DNA from: CAIXPF01 sp041394365
Lineage (GTDB): Bacteria; Actinomycetota; Acidimicrobiia; Acidimicrobiales; CAIXPF01
NCBI GenBank assembly: GCA_041394365.1
Contig: JAWKIM010000010.1
Location: forward strand, 318,025-382,024
Length of the DNA stretch: 64,000 nucleotides
Reading direction: 5' to 3'
In this document: in pieces, positions 9,809 to 19,995 of the stretch
Position numbering within the stretch: the first letter of the stretch is position 1
Layout of the letters: each line of letters begins with the position of its first letter
Notes under the pieces: model-generated
What the model was told of the DNA's origin: nothing
The model's database searches: none
The model's input: the letters and a program-made list of their open reading frames with translations, nothing else
Program-made: the position numbers and the translations under genes

Positions 9809-10636
9809 GTGTCGAGTGGTCGGGTTCGGATCGTCGCCCAGCTGAGCGATCCACACATCGTCGAGGCCGGCGAGCTGTGCATCGGCGGCATCGATACCGA
9901 GGGGTACCTCCTGGCCGCGCTGGACACCCTGCATGCCCTCGATCCCCGGCCCGATCTGCTGCTGTGCACCGGCGATCTCGTCAACGACGGGCGCGTCGAG
10001 CAGTACCGGAACCTGCGGCGCCTGCTGGAAGGGGTGGCCGTGCCCGTCCGGCTGGTGGCCGGCAACCACGACGATCCCCAGCTGCTGCGCGAGGTCTTCC
10101 CCGAGCGGGTCGAGCTGGGTGCGGACGGGCCGTTGCGCTACGTGATCGACGACCTGGACCCGCTGCGCATCGTCGTGCTCGACACCCACATCGACGGCCG
10201 GCCCGACGGCCACCTCGACCCCGCACAGCTGCGCTGGCTCGACGAGCGGTTGGCCGAGGCCGCTGATCGGCCCTGCCTGGTCGCCATGCACCACCCGCCC
10301 TTCGCCACCGGCATCGGCCACATGGACGCCATGGGCCTCGACCGGACGTCGGTGGCGGGGCTCGAGGATGTGCTGCGCGCCTACGACAACGTCGAGCGGG
10401 TGCTGTGCGGGCACCTCCACCGCACGATCACCCGTCGCTTCGCCGGCACGGTGGCGATGACCGCGCCGAGCTGTGCCCACGCGGTGGCGCTCGACCTGCG
10501 CCCCGGCGTCACCCCCGGCACCTGGAACCGGGAACCATCCGGCCTGGCCCTGCACCACTGGAGTGCGGCGAGCGGCGTGGTGTCCCACGTGCGCGCCGTC
10601 GGCGAGTTCCCCACCAAGCGCTTCGGTGAGGCCTGA
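9809..10636 (+). CDS. Metallophosphoesterase (CpdA-like)
   Basis: Calcineurin-like phosphoesterase of the class III cyclic-nucleotide phosphodiesterase type. All five blocks of the dimetal site are present: SDPH (Asp14, His16), TGDLVND (Asp56), GNHDD (Asn86, His87), MHHPP and GHLHR. CpdA-type enzymes hydrolyse 3',5'-cAMP, but related actinobacterial proteins have other substrates, so the substrate stays open. GTG 9809 begins VSSGRVRIVAQLSDPH, the normal spacing to the first metal motif. It is divergent from the Gfo/Idh gene with 101 bp between starts, so the two may share a promoter region. Length (275 aa) is typical. Confidence 0.88.
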   Translation: MSSGRVRIVAQLSDPHIVEAGELCIGGIDTEGYLLAALDTLHALDPRPDLLLCTGDLVNDGRVEQYRNLRRLLEGVAVPVRLVAGNHDDPQLLREVFPERVELGADGPLRYVIDDLDPLRIVVLDTHIDGRPDGHLDPAQLRWLDERLAEAADRPCLVAMHHPPFATGIGHMDAMGLDRTSVAGLEDVLRAYDNVERVLCGHLHRTITRRFAGTVAMTAPSCAHAVALDLRPGVTPGTWNREPSGLALHHWSAASGVVSHVRAVGEFPTKRFGEA

Positions 10637-10708
10637 CGGCGACGAGCCCGGTGCAACGCGACCGCTCCGGACGCGACCGGCGACCAGGAGCGCGTTAGGT
10701 TGCGGGCC

Positions 10709-11605
10709 GTGACCGACGTGGATGCCAGCGGCCCGGGCCCGGCGACGGGCGAGCGCACCGACCTCGCCACCCCGCCGGGCGGGGACCGCAACCTGGTGCT
10801 CGACGAGCTCGGCGAACGGCTCGAGCGGTTCCGCATCTTCCGCAAGACCGACTCGGCGGAGGCCGACAAGGTCCTCGAGGAGATCGGCGCCCACTCCCAG
10901 GTGGACCGCGACATCGTGTTGGAGCTGTCCTCCACCCGCCCGCTCGGTCATCCCGACCGCTTCGCCGAGGCCCACGCGCTGGCCATGCGCTCGCTCGAGG
11001 TGCTCGACCGCAACGGCGGGCGGACCGTCAACGTGAAGCGGCTGGGGCCGCTGGCACCGGTGGCGGCGGTGTTCGTGCAGCTCGTCGCCCGGTTCATCGT
11101 GCGCAGCTACCAGAGCAGCGTGATCGACAGCGTCCGGCTGCTCTACGCCCGCCGGGAGGCGTCGTGCCTGCCCGGCGACCCGGAACGGGTGATGCTGGCC
11201 CGGGCCCGGCTGCACGCCGAGCGGGTGGCGCAGGGCTACAAGCGCAACCCGGTGGGCCTGCCGAGCATCGCCGTGGTGGTGGGCGGTGCCGCCGTGTCGT
11301 CGCTGGGGCGTTTCGCGCTGGATGCCGTCTCCCCCACCCGCAGCTTCGCCATCACCGCCACCGTGGTGGCGTTCGTGGTGTTCGCGCTGGCCTCGTGGAT
11401 CATCCTGCAGGGTGCGGCGGTGGCCCGTCGCCGCATCCGCCTCACCGTGGAACGCCCGCTGGCCGCGCTGTGGGAGACGATCGGGCGCTGCGGACGGCCG
11501 CCGCGGGACCAGGCCCGCCAGTTCGCCCTCTACGCCATCGTGCTGACCGCCGTGGGCTGGATCGTCGTGCCCATCGGGGTGGCGGCGGCCATCGCCCTGA
11601 GCTGA
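10709..11605 (+). CDS. Membrane protein of unknown function
   Basis: About 298 residues. The N-terminal half is soluble and helical with many charged residues (NLVLDELGERLERFRIFRK) and no recognised domain. The C-terminal half holds a hydrophobic segment at about 187-205, a clear membrane helix at about 215-237 (ITATVVAFVVFALASWIIL) and a last one at about 273-294 (VGWIVVPIGVAAAIAL). I do not recognise the family. GTG 10709 is preferred over TTG 10700. It is followed after 10 bp by the J-domain gene, and that gene overlaps the PhoD-like gene, so the three probably form one transcript. Confidence 0.7.
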   Translation: MTDVDASGPGPATGERTDLATPPGGDRNLVLDELGERLERFRIFRKTDSAEADKVLEEIGAHSQVDRDIVLELSSTRPLGHPDRFAEAHALAMRSLEVLDRNGGRTVNVKRLGPLAPVAAVFVQLVARFIVRSYQSSVIDSVRLLYARREASCLPGDPERVMLARARLHAERVAQGYKRNPVGLPSIAVVVGGAAVSSLGRFALDAVSPTRSFAITATVVAFVVFALASWIILQGAAVARRRIRLTVERPLAALWETIGRCGRPPRDQARQFALYAIVLTAVGWIVVPIGVAAAIALS

Positions 11606-11615
11606 CGACGTCCCC

Positions 11616-12224
11616 GTGCGCTACGACGAGGCGCTCCGCCTGCTCGGCCTGCCCCGCGACCACGACGCCGCCCGGCTGCGAGCCGCCTACCGGGACGCGG
11701 CCCGCCGCCTGCACCCCGATCGCCCCGACGCCCCGGCCGACGCCACCGAGCGCATGGCGGCCGTGAACCACGCCTACGCCATACTCATCGGTACGGAGCC
11801 GGCCGAGCCGGCCGAGCCGGGCGGACCGGGTGACGGCAGGGCGACCGCCGGGCCACCGCCGGCCGACCAGGCGGCGTGGCAGCAGTCGGGGACCGCGGCA
11901 CCCGGCGGGGCCCTGCCGGTGGTGCTCTACGACGACGGCAGCCTGTTCGTGGAGGCACCGGCCGAGGAGACGTTCGACGCCCTCCTCGACGCCATGGAGC
12001 GCATCGGGGACCTGACCTACGTCGACGCCGGCGCCGGGCTGCTGCAGGTGCTGGTCCGCCACCTCGACGGGCCGTTCTGCTACCTGACCTGCAGCCTCCA
12101 GGGTCGCTCGTCGGGCACCGAGGTGTTCACCACCGTCGAGCGGCTCGATGCGGCCGATGCGCCGCATCCCGGCGACGTGGCGGCGGTGCTGCGCCAGCTC
12201 GCCGATACCCTCGGTGGGGCATGA
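11616..12224 (+). CDS. J-domain protein
   Basis: 202 residues with an N-terminal J domain: YDEALRLLGLPRDHDAARL, AYRDAARRLHPDRPDAP with the HPD tripeptide that stimulates DnaK ATPase, and MAAVNHAYAIL. It lacks the Gly/Phe, zinc-finger and substrate domains of DnaJ, so it is a type III J protein. A low-complexity linker (EPAEPAEPGGPG) leads to a C-terminal domain of about 110 residues (VVLYDDGSLFVEAPAEETF) that I do not recognise. It starts at GTG 11616, 10 bp after the membrane protein, and its stop overlaps the next start in an ATGA. Confidence 0.85.
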   Translation: MRYDEALRLLGLPRDHDAARLRAAYRDAARRLHPDRPDAPADATERMAAVNHAYAILIGTEPAEPAEPGGPGDGRATAGPPPADQAAWQQSGTAAPGGALPVVLYDDGSLFVEAPAEETFDALLDAMERIGDLTYVDAGAGLLQVLVRHLDGPFCYLTCSLQGRSSGTEVFTTVERLDAADAPHPGDVAAVLRQLADTLGGA

Positions 12225-13927
12225 CCGGCGGACCCACGGATCAGGGCGGCGGACCGCCGCGCACCCGACGATGGCTGCTCACCGCAGCCGGCCTGGCGGC
12301 GGCCGGCGCGCTGACCGGCTGCCGCGCCGGCGCCGGCGGCGCGGCCGGCTCCCCCGGCTCGGGGGCGGCCACCACGTCCCCCGCCGTGGCCGGCGCACCC
12401 GACAGACCGACCGGTACGGTCAACGCCCCGCCGGTCGGGGTGGCCGAGCCGGCCACCCCCGCCCCCACCCCGCCGGATCCGGGCCTGGCCGGCGATCCGT
12501 TCCGGTTGGGCGTCGCCTCCGGCGATCCGGCCGCCGACGGCGTCGTGCTGTGGACCCGCTTGGCCCCCGACCCGCTGGCCGACGACGCCGGGCTCGGCCC
12601 GCTGGCCGACGCCGACGTCGAGCTGGCCTGGGACGTGGCCACCGACGACACGTTCAGCACCCTGGCCGCCTCCGGCGTCGTGCCCGCGCCCGCCGCCCAC
12701 GGCCACAGCGTGCACGTCGAGGTCAGCGGCCTACAGCCCGACGCCTGGTACCGCTATCGCTTCCGGCTGGGCGCCTGGACCTCGGCGGTGGGCCGCACCC
12801 GCACGGCACCGGCGCCCGATGCCGAGCCCGCCGCGCTGGTGCTGGCCGCCTGCAGCTGCCAGCACTGGGAGCACGGCACCTACGTGGCCCACCGCCACCT
12901 CGCCGCCGAGGGGGTCGACGTGGTGCTGTGGCTGGGGGATTTCATCTACGAGGGCGGGCGCGGGTCGGCCACGGTGCGCGACCACCCCGAGGACGAGGCG
13001 GTCGACCTCGCCGGCTACCGCCGGCGCTACGCCCTCTACCGCAGCGACGCCGACCTGCAGGCCGCTCAGGCCGCAGCCCCGTGGATCGTGGTGTGGGACG
13101 ACCACGAGGTGCAGAACAACTACGCCGCAGCCGTCCCCGCCGACGGGGCCGATCCCGCCGCCTTCGACGCCCGCCGCGCCCAGGCCTACCAGGCGTGGTG
13201 GGAGAACCAACCGGTACGGCTGGCCCCGCCGGTGGGCAGCGACTACCACGTGTACCGCGACCTGGCCTGGGGGCGTCTGGCCCGCTTCGTGATGCTCGAC
13301 GGGCGCAGTGCTCGCAGCCCCCAGGAGTGCGAGGGCGCGGTGGGCGATGCCTGCGACGCTGGCCGAGCCGTCGCGCCACGATGCTCGGCGACGCCCAGGA
13401 GCAGTGGGTGACCGATGCCTTCGCCTGCCAAGCAGGCCGGCACCACCTGGACGGTGCTCGGCAACCAGACCGTGCTGGCCGATCTGACCGTGCCGGTGGG
13501 GCGGCGGCCGACGACGTTGTTCGACCAGTGGGACGGTTACCCGGAGGCCCGCCGCCGGCTGCTCACCGCCGCCCGCCGGGCCGGCGTGGCCAACCTGGTG
13601 GCGCTCACCGGCGATCTGCACCTGCTCGATCGCCGCCGAGCTCGAGCTGGACGGCGTCAACCACGGCAGCGAGCCTGGTGGCGAGCTCGATCTCGTCGAT
13701 CTTCCCGACCGAGCTCGGATCGCTGTTCGAGCTTGGGCATGTCGCTGCTGGGCAACGTCAAGCTGACCAACACCCGCAACCGCGGCTACCTGCGCGGCGA
13801 GCTCGGCACCGACGAGGCCCGCTTCTCGTTCCGCCATGTGGCCGATCCCACCGACACCGCCTCGGGGATGACCACCACCTCCACGTGGGTGTTGCGCAAC
13901 GGCATCGCCGGCCTGCAGCGCGGCTGA
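12221..13927 (+). CDS. PhoD-like alkaline phosphatase, Tat lipoprotein (frameshifted)
   Basis: Exported phosphodiesterase/alkaline phosphatase of the PhoD family. The leader has a twin-arginine (Arg16-Arg17, RTRRWLL) and a lipobox LTGC ending at Cys34, so Tat export and lipid anchoring are likely. The N-terminal PhoD domain (FRLGVASGDPAADGVVLWTR) and metallophosphatase motifs follow: LWLGDFIYEG, VWDDHEVQNNY, VLGNQTVL and LTGDLH. Two zones are out of frame: around 13310-13425 (extra C near 13377) and around 13625-13735, where another frame supplies AELELDGVNH and ASSISSIFPTELGS. The tail (NTRNRGYLRGEL) is normal. The start overlaps the J-domain stop by 4 nt. Confidence 0.85.
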
Positions 13928-13982
13928 GCGCAGCGAAGCCGGCGGCCGAGCGAGCGCTCTGCGAGCTGGCGGCCGATGGGGT

Positions 13983-14001
13983 CTGGGGGCGCAGCCCCCA
14001 G
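13983..14001. terminator. Hairpin downstream of the PhoD-like gene
   Basis: Perfect 8-bp stem CTGGGGGC / GCCCCCAG with a 3-nt GCA loop, 56 bp past the PhoD stop. No T-run follows, so intrinsic termination is plausible rather than certain. Confidence 0.5.
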
Positions 14002-14105
14002 CGACAAGACTGACCTCACCGTGACGTGGCGGGCGCGCGCCGGCGCGACGTAGGACGATCGTCACCTGCGGTGCCGCCGGCGGGCGGCCGAACCGACTGA
14101 CACCT

Positions 14106-16606
14106 ATGGAGCCGGTCCGCCCTGAGCCCGCCGTCGATCTCGGTGATCGTGCCGCCGTGCAGGCGATGCTCGACGCCGTGCGCGCCTTCGGTGCCTCCCC
14201 GTTGGCCGCCGGCGCCGACGGGCGTGGCGATGGCCCGCCCTCCCCCGCAGCCACACCCTCGGCGACACCGGTCGACACCGGGGCCGACACCGCGCCGCTG
14301 GAGCGTCGCGACCCGACCTCATCCGGTCCGAGCGCCGAGCGCTGGTTCGCCACCGGTGGTTCGAGCGGTCTGGGCCGGGCGGTCAAGGGCGGGCACGCGG
14401 TCATGTTCGCCGCCGTCGCGCTGGTGGTCATCGGTCAGTTCGCGGTCGACGGTCGGCCCGCCTGGCTCGGGCTGATCGCCACCATCGGCAACGCCGCCCC
14501 GGTGTTCCTGCTGGCGGCGCGGGCCCTGACCTACCGCGAGTCACGCCGTGCGTGGTGGTGCATCGTCGCCGCCCTCGGGCTGCAGCTGTGGGGTGCGCTG
14601 TTCGCGTTCGCGCTGGGCGACGTGGCCGCCGTCGGCTCCGGCGCCGGTTGGCGCGACGTGTTCGCCCTGCCCGCGCTGGTCACGCTGGGGGCCGCCGTGT
14701 TCCTGCTGACCCAGACCAGCCTCGGCCGCGTGCACCCGTCGGTCCGGCTCGACGGGCTCACGGTGGGCCTGGGCGCGGCCTGCGTGGCCACCGGCCTGTT
14801 CGGTCGGGCCCTGCTGGGCGGCACCGGCGACTGGTCCCTCACCGTCACGCTGCTCTACCCGCTCGGCGACCTGATCCTGGTGGTCATGCTGCTTGCCGGC
14901 CTGGCGCCGCGCCGCTACCGGCCCACGTGGTCGAGCGGCCTGCTGATGGCGGCGGTGGGCATCGTGGCCGTGGGCGATGTGCTGCGCGTGTACCAGGACC
15001 AGCGCGGCGGGCCCGGCGACGGTCGCCCGTGGTACGAGGTCACCAGCCTCACCGGCTACGCGGTGATGGCGCTCGCCGCCTGGGCGCCCGGACGCTACCG
15101 GCGACCGGTGCGGTCGGTGGCCATGCACGATCGCCACCTCGCCATCCCGGCGGTCAGCGCGCTGGCCGCCCTGGTGGTGTTGATCTGCGTGCCGGTGTTC
15201 GAGCTACCGCCGTTGACCACCGCGCTGGCCGGCGGCACCATCGGGCTCGCCCTCACCCGCACGCTGTGGACAGCCCGCGACCTGACCCGGCTCACCGAGC
15301 GGGCCCGCAGCGCCCACACCGACGAGCTGACCCAGCTGCCCAACCGGCGGGCGTTCTTCGACCAGCTCGACCGCCGGCTGGTGGCCCCCATGGTCCGCCA
15401 CGCCGTGCTGGTGGTCGACCTCGACGGCTTCAAGGGCATCAACGACACCTATGGCCACGCCGCCGGCGACGAGCTGCTGCGCTGTGTCGCCCAACGGATG
15501 CGGGCCCGGTTGCCCGAGCAGGTCGCCTTCGCCCGCATGGGCGGCGACGAGTTCTGTGCGGTGGCGCCGGTGAACAGCCCCGAGGAGGCCATGCTCATCG
15601 GGCGCACGATCACCGCGGCGTTGACCGAGCCGTTCCGGTTGGAGGCGGCGGTGGTGAACGTGGGGGCGAGCTGCGGCGTGTCGTTGCAGCCGGAGCACGG
15701 CGCCAACCGGGTCGAGCTGCTGCACGCCGCCGACGTGGCCATGTACGACGCCAAACGCCACCGCAAGGGCGTGGTGCTGTTCCAGGCGAGCCAGGAGCCG
15801 GCGCCGTTGACCGAGGCCGATCTGGTGGACGACGTGCGCCTGGGGTTGGCCGAGGGCCGGGCCGAGGTCCACTTCAGCCGATCGCCCGCTGGGTGAGGAC
15901 GGCCGGCTGTGCGGGCTGGAGGCGCTGGCCCGCTTCCGCCACCCGCAGCGGGGCCTTCCTCGCCGGCGCGTGGGCTGCCGCCGCTCGTGGAACAGGGTGG
16001 CCGAGGCCGAGTTTGTTCAGCGTGGTGTTGCAGAGCAGCGTGCAGTTCGCCTCGGCGTTGTTCCGCCAGGGCATGCCGGTGCCGGTGACCATCAACGTCG
16101 GCGCCCAGTCGCTTCGTCAACCGTCGACCATCCACGAGGTCAACGACGCCCTCGCCGCCGCCGGCCTGCCGGCGTCGATGCTGACCATCGAGACGAGCGA
16201 GGCCACGCTGGCCCTCGATCCGCTGCTGTTCGCCCACGCCCTGGCCACGTTCCGCCGCATGGGCATCAACGTGGTGATCGACCACTTCACCGGCAGCGCC
16301 GCCTGCCTCGACGCGCTCGAGGTGGGCGCGGCACTCGCGAAGGTGGGTGCCTCGCTCACCGAGTCGATCGCCCAGCACACCAACGGGTATGTGCTGCTGC
16401 ACGGGTTGACCACCGTGGCCGCCCACTTCGGGCTGTGCATCGGTGTGGTCGGCGCCTGGGACGTGACCGCCCTGCGGGCGCTGGCCGAGGCCGGCATCGG
16501 CACGGCCCAGGGCTTCGCCATCGCCGAGCCGCAGCACCCGCACGAGCTGCTGCGCCGCTTCGCCGACTTCGCCGCCGAGAGCACGGAGTTGCTGGTCCGG
16601 CGCTGA
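14106..16606 (+). CDS. Membrane GGDEF/EAL protein with degenerate EAL domain (frameshifted)
   Basis: Cyclic-di-GMP signalling protein. After a 90-residue variable N-terminus come about eight to ten membrane helices (roughly residues 100-395), then a GGDEF domain with intact ARMGGDEFCAV, TDELTQLPNRRAFF and DLDGFKGINDTYGH, so diguanylate cyclase activity is plausible. The literal frame stops at 15896; shifted frames continue as an EAL domain to 16606. That domain keeps GLEALARFRHP but has IDHFTG where DDFGTG is expected and AKVGAS where a KVD/KID Asp is expected, so it probably does not hydrolyse c-di-GMP. At least two indels lie at 15875-16010. It resembles the second GGDEF/EAL protein in the window. 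Confidence 0.82.
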
Positions 16607-16635
16607 GGTGGGCGGTGGGCGCCTAGAGTCCGGTC

Positions 16636-16938
16636 ATGATCGTCATCTCCGGAACGTTCACCATGGAAGCCGCCGACCGGCATAAGTTCTCGAAGCCGCC
16701 AAGGCGGTGATGGCCGGCACCCTCCAGGAGGAGGCCGCCACGCCTACGCGCCTCCCCGTCGGTCACTGACCTGACGGTGGTGCACCTGTTCGAGAAGTGG
16801 GGAGTCGGAGGCGCACCGGGCCGTACATGAAGGCCGAGCACATCAAGACCTTCTCGGCCGGGCCTCCCTCAAGGAGGTGCGTGGATCTCCGGCCGCAACC
16901 TCACGATGTACGAGGTCGCCTCCGAGAAGCTGATGTGA
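16636..16938 (+). CDS. ABM-family quinol monooxygenase-like protein (multiply frameshifted)
   Basis: Small dimeric alpha-beta-barrel monooxygenase of about 100 residues, reconstructed across frames: MIVISGTFTMEAADRHKF, EAAKAVMAGTLQEE, VTDLTVVHLFEKW, MKAEHIKTF, GRNLTMYEVASEKLM. These segments in this order match putative quinol monooxygenases (antibiotic biosynthesis monooxygenase fold). At least five indels are needed within 300 bp. ATG 16636 to TGA 16938. Such proteins oxidise quinols or cyclic substrates without cofactor, but no substrate can be named. Confidence 0.65.
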
Positions 16939-17049
16939 TCTCGATGATCGACGCCGCGCCGTACTGATCGGTACGGCACGCGGGGTCGATCGGGCCGCGG
17001 TGGCTGTCGCCGCCCCGGGATCAGCAACGCATCCCAGGCCGCAGCACCG

Positions 17050-17430
17050 ATGCCACACCGTCCCCGAATCCGCAGGCTCAGCGAGCAGGAGCTCGACCGC
17101 TACACGCTGGTGCCCTGATGGGTGGCCCGGCGGGCGATCCTGGTGCGGGTCCCGGTGCTGCCCCCCGGTGCGGTGGGTATGACGTCGGGCGGTTGATCTT
17201 CCTGCGCCGCGACGAGCCGATGGACGGTCGGTCCACCTTGATCGCCCACGAGCCTGGTCCACGTCCGGCAGTTCACCGAGATGGGCCGGGGCCGTTCTTC
17301 CCGCGCGCTACCTGGCCGCTCACCTGTCGAACGTGGCGCGGCTGCGCAGCCACCGGCGCGCCTACCTTGGCCATCCTCAGAGCGCGAGGCCTACGCCATG
17401 GCCGCCGATTGGCACCACCGCCAAACCTGA
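17050..17430 (+). CDS. DUF4157-like putative metallopeptidase (frameshifted)
   Basis: Small protein of about 125 residues reconstructed over several frames: PRIRRLSEQELDRYTLVP, VARRAILVRVPVLPPGAVGM, LIFLRRDEPMDGRSTLIAHE, then VHVRQFTEMG, and AYAMAADWHHRQT. The HELVH-type sequence (an extra C interrupts it at about 17252) is a zinc-binding HExxH motif, and its setting is that of DUF4157-like proteins. Function is unknown; catalytic activity is not shown. It sits between two other frameshifted genes, so most breaks probably share one cause. Confidence 0.55.
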
Positions 17431-17488
17431 CTCCGGCGTCAACTGGGTCTAAGCTCCCGGGCCGACGTACCGAGTTGGGGGCCCTTCC

Positions 17489-18779
17489 ATGGACTTCGAG
17501 ATCCCTGCAGAGCCAGACTCATGCGCGATATCGACGCCTTCATCGATGGAAAGGAGATCGCTGCTCGGAAGAGGAGAACGACAACATCCGCTTCTTCGAC
17601 CACCGGCGGGAGAACGCCCGCACCAACTGGGACGAGGGCGGGGTGCCGCGGGCCGAGTGGTACGCGCTGCTGCGCGAGATGCGCAACCGGGCCGACAAGG
17701 CGGGGTTCCTGCGCTGGGCGCTGCCCAAGGAGCTCGGTGGCTCCGACGGCTCGAACCTGGGCATGGTGGCCGTCATCCGCGAGCACCCGCTGCCAAGGGC
17801 CTGGCCGTACAACGACCTGCAGAACGAGTCCGATCGTGGGCAACTTCCCCACCGTGCTGATGGTCCACAACGTCGGCAACGAGCACCAGCGCATGTGGTG
17901 CGAGCCGATGATCACCGGCGGCGACATGCGGCTGGCCTTCGGTCTCACCGAGCCTGATCACGGTTCGGACGCCACCTGGCTGGAGACCACCGCCTACCGG
18001 GACGGCTGGTCGAGTGGGTGATCAACGGGAAGAAGTGGTTCAACACCGGCCTCGACACCGCCACCCACGACATGATCTTCGCCCGCACGTCGGGCAAGCA
18101 GGGCGAGGCCAACGGCATCACCTGCTTCGTGGTGCCCACCGACACGCCCGGCTTCAACGTCGATTTCATGTGGTGGACGTTCAACATGCCCTCCGAGCAC
18201 GCCGAGGTCACCCTCGACAACGTGCGGGTGGGCGGGCCCGACTGCATCCTCGGCGGCGAGGGCAAGGGCCTGGAGATGGCCAACATGTTCGTCCACGAGA
18301 ACCGCATCCGGCAGGCGGCCTCCGGGGTGGGCGCCGCCCAGTTCTGCATCAACGAGTCGGTGAAGTACGCCATGGAGCGCCACGTGTTCGGCCGCCCGCT
18401 GTGGCGCAACCAGGCCATCCAGTTCCCGCTGGCGGAGATGCAGACCCGCTGCGAGATGGTCCGCAACCTCGTCTACAAGACGGCGTGGTACCTCGATCGC
18501 AAAATCCACTACATGCAGTGCCGGACAAGGTGTCGATGGCCAACTACCAGGCCAACCGGCTGGTGTGCGAGGCGGCGGACCTGGCCATCCAGGTGCACGG
18601 CGGCATCGGCTACACCCGCCACAAGCCTCCGAGCACATCTACCGTCACCACCGTCGCTACCGCATCGAGGGGTCCGAGGAGATCCAGATCCGCCGGGTGG
18701 CCCAGCGGCCGTTCGGGGTCGGCGTCAAGCGTCCGGACGACCTCAACATCATCGGGCGGTCCGCCCTGGCGCCGTCTGA
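17489..18779 (+). CDS. Acyl-CoA dehydrogenase (frameshifted)
   Basis: FAD-dependent acyl-CoA dehydrogenase of about 430 residues. Long stretches are unambiguous: NVGNEHQRMWCEPMITGG, FGLTEPDHGSDATWLETTAY, INGKKWFNTGLDTATHDM, ITCFVVPTDTPGFNV, ENRIRQAASGVGAAQFCI, IQVHGGIGYTRHKP and EGSEEIQIRRVAQR. At least five indels are needed (near 17515, 17570, 17800-17830, 18010, 18515-18635). ATG 17489 (MDFEIPAE) is the usual start of the family. It would desaturate an acyl-CoA at the alpha-beta bond; chain-length preference is not readable. The neighbouring MaoC gene could act on the product, but the two are not in one operon. Confidence 0.85.
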
Positions 18780-18885
18780 CCGACGGGGTCGATCGCCTGG
18801 GCGCCCGCTCCCGCACGGCGGGGGCGGCCACGTCGCGTGGAGACGTGCGCGCTCCTCGTGTGGTTCTGGCAGACTCGCGACCTCC

Positions 18886-19376
18886 ATGCGACGACACCCG
18901 CCGCTGGCGGGTGCCCTCATCAGCCTGGTCCTGGGTGCGGCGGCGCCCGGCCTCGGCAGCGTTGCGGAGCCGACCCTCGTCGCCGCCGGCACCGCCGAGC
19001 CCGTCCGGGTGACGGCTGGACCCACACCGGTGCCGGCCCCGGGGCCGACCGTGGCGCCGTTGCCCACCGTGGCGCCCACCACGGCACCGTCGCCCGGTGC
19101 GGTGGGGGACGGTGCCGGCGGCGGTCCCACTCGCTTCCCAGGCCGGCCTGGCCCCCGCCCCGCCCGCCCGAGCCCCTCGGCGCCGGTGAGGCCGGTGCGG
19201 GATCGACGCTGGTGCCGGGCTCCGTCAAGAGGCCGTCGGTGCCGCCCCCGAGATCCTCGCCGTCACCGGCAACGAGAGCGCGTCACCGTGCTCGGCCTGG
19301 CGCCGCGGCCATCGGCCTGGCCTGGGTGGCGTACGGCCGCAGGCCCCGGCGCGAGACGACTGACCCACCGCGCTGA
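18886..19376 (+). CDS. Small secreted, wall-anchored Pro/Thr/Ala-rich protein (frameshifted)
   Basis: Starts at ATG 18886 with a signal peptide (MRRHPPLAGALISLVLGAAA), followed by a low-complexity Pro/Ala/Thr/Val stretch (VPAPGPTVAPLPTVAPTT). In the shifted frame the C-terminus reads EILAVTGNES, a hydrophobic helix containing AAIGLAWVAYG and a basic tail RRPRRE. LAVTG plus helix plus basic residues resembles a sortase-type cell-wall sorting signal, though it is not a perfect LPxTG. A frame change lies around 19130-19290. No enzymatic domain is seen. A surface stalk or adhesin-like role is inference. Confidence 0.5.
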
Positions 19377-19405
19377 ACCGGCGCCGGCGGTCCAACCCTC
19401 GGCCC

Positions 19406-19561
19406 GGCCCGCTCGCAGCGAATCCGCTTCGAATCGCCGGGAGCTGGCCCGCTCGCAGCGAATCCGCGCCGAATCGCTGGGAGGCCCGGCCCGCTCGCAG
19501 CGAATCCGCGCCGAATCGCTGTTCGGCCCGCTCGCAGCGAACTAAGCCGCATCGCTGGGAG
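19406..19561 (+). repeat. Repeat array A, four units of 37-42 bp
   Basis: Four near-tandem units beginning GGCCCGCTCGCAGCGAA at 19406, 19446, 19488 and 19525. The first three each contain the 18-bp CGAATC double hexamer (19419-19436, 19459-19476, 19501-19518). The fourth is degenerate (GCGAACTAAGCCGCATCG). The array starts about 30 bp after the stop of the wall-anchored protein gene. Confidence 0.85.
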
Positions 19562-19905
19562 CCCCGTCGGAGCGGTAGCGGCGATCGGCGTCGAGCATGG
19601 GCGGCGAGCCTGCATGTGGCCGTGCCGGCGGGAACGACTTGGCGCGGGTCGGCACCGTGCGCCGCGACGGGTCGAGCCACGCCGACACGGGACCGACGCT
19701 GGACCCGATCGGTCGTATGTCGCAGCGGCGTGTCAGCCAGATTTCGCTGTCGGATCTTTTCGCGACATCCGTTCGACGTTGCCGGCCGTCGCCACATTCG
19801 ACGTTGCATGGTGCACGGAACGTCGACATTCCGTCGGTGCCGCGTGAAGGATCCGACAACAGCTCCCTCCCGCCGATGCGGCTGCGTCGGGCACCGGGTC
19901 CGCCC
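19562..19905. other. Gap between repeat arrays, locally lower GC
   Basis: No gene is supported on either strand. A minus-strand open frame (19542-19907) stops inside array A and matches nothing I recognise. The part at 19730-19860 is less GC-rich than its surroundings and contains related words TTCGACGTTG (twice) and GAACGTCGAC. It could hold a promoter or small RNA; I see nothing decisive. Confidence 0.35.
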
Positions 19906-19990
19906 ACTCGGGCCGAATCGGCGCCGAATCGCTGCGACCCGGCCCCTCCGACTCGGGCCGAATCGGCGCCGAATCGCTGCGACCGGGGGG
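19906..19990 (+). repeat. Repeat array B, two units of 45 bp
   Basis: Two copies of a unit beginning ACTCGGGCCGAATCGGCGCC at 19906 and 19951. Each carries the 18-bp motif CGAATCGGCGCCGAATCG (19914-19931 and 19959-19976), the same architecture as in array A and in the two dispersed elements. Confidence 0.85.
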
Positions 19991-19995
19991 CTACC

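Noticed and set aside
19406..19990. Possible CRISPR array at the 19.4-20.0 kb repeats
   Set aside because: Units are 37-45 bp and contiguous with no unique spacers; no cas gene is nearby.
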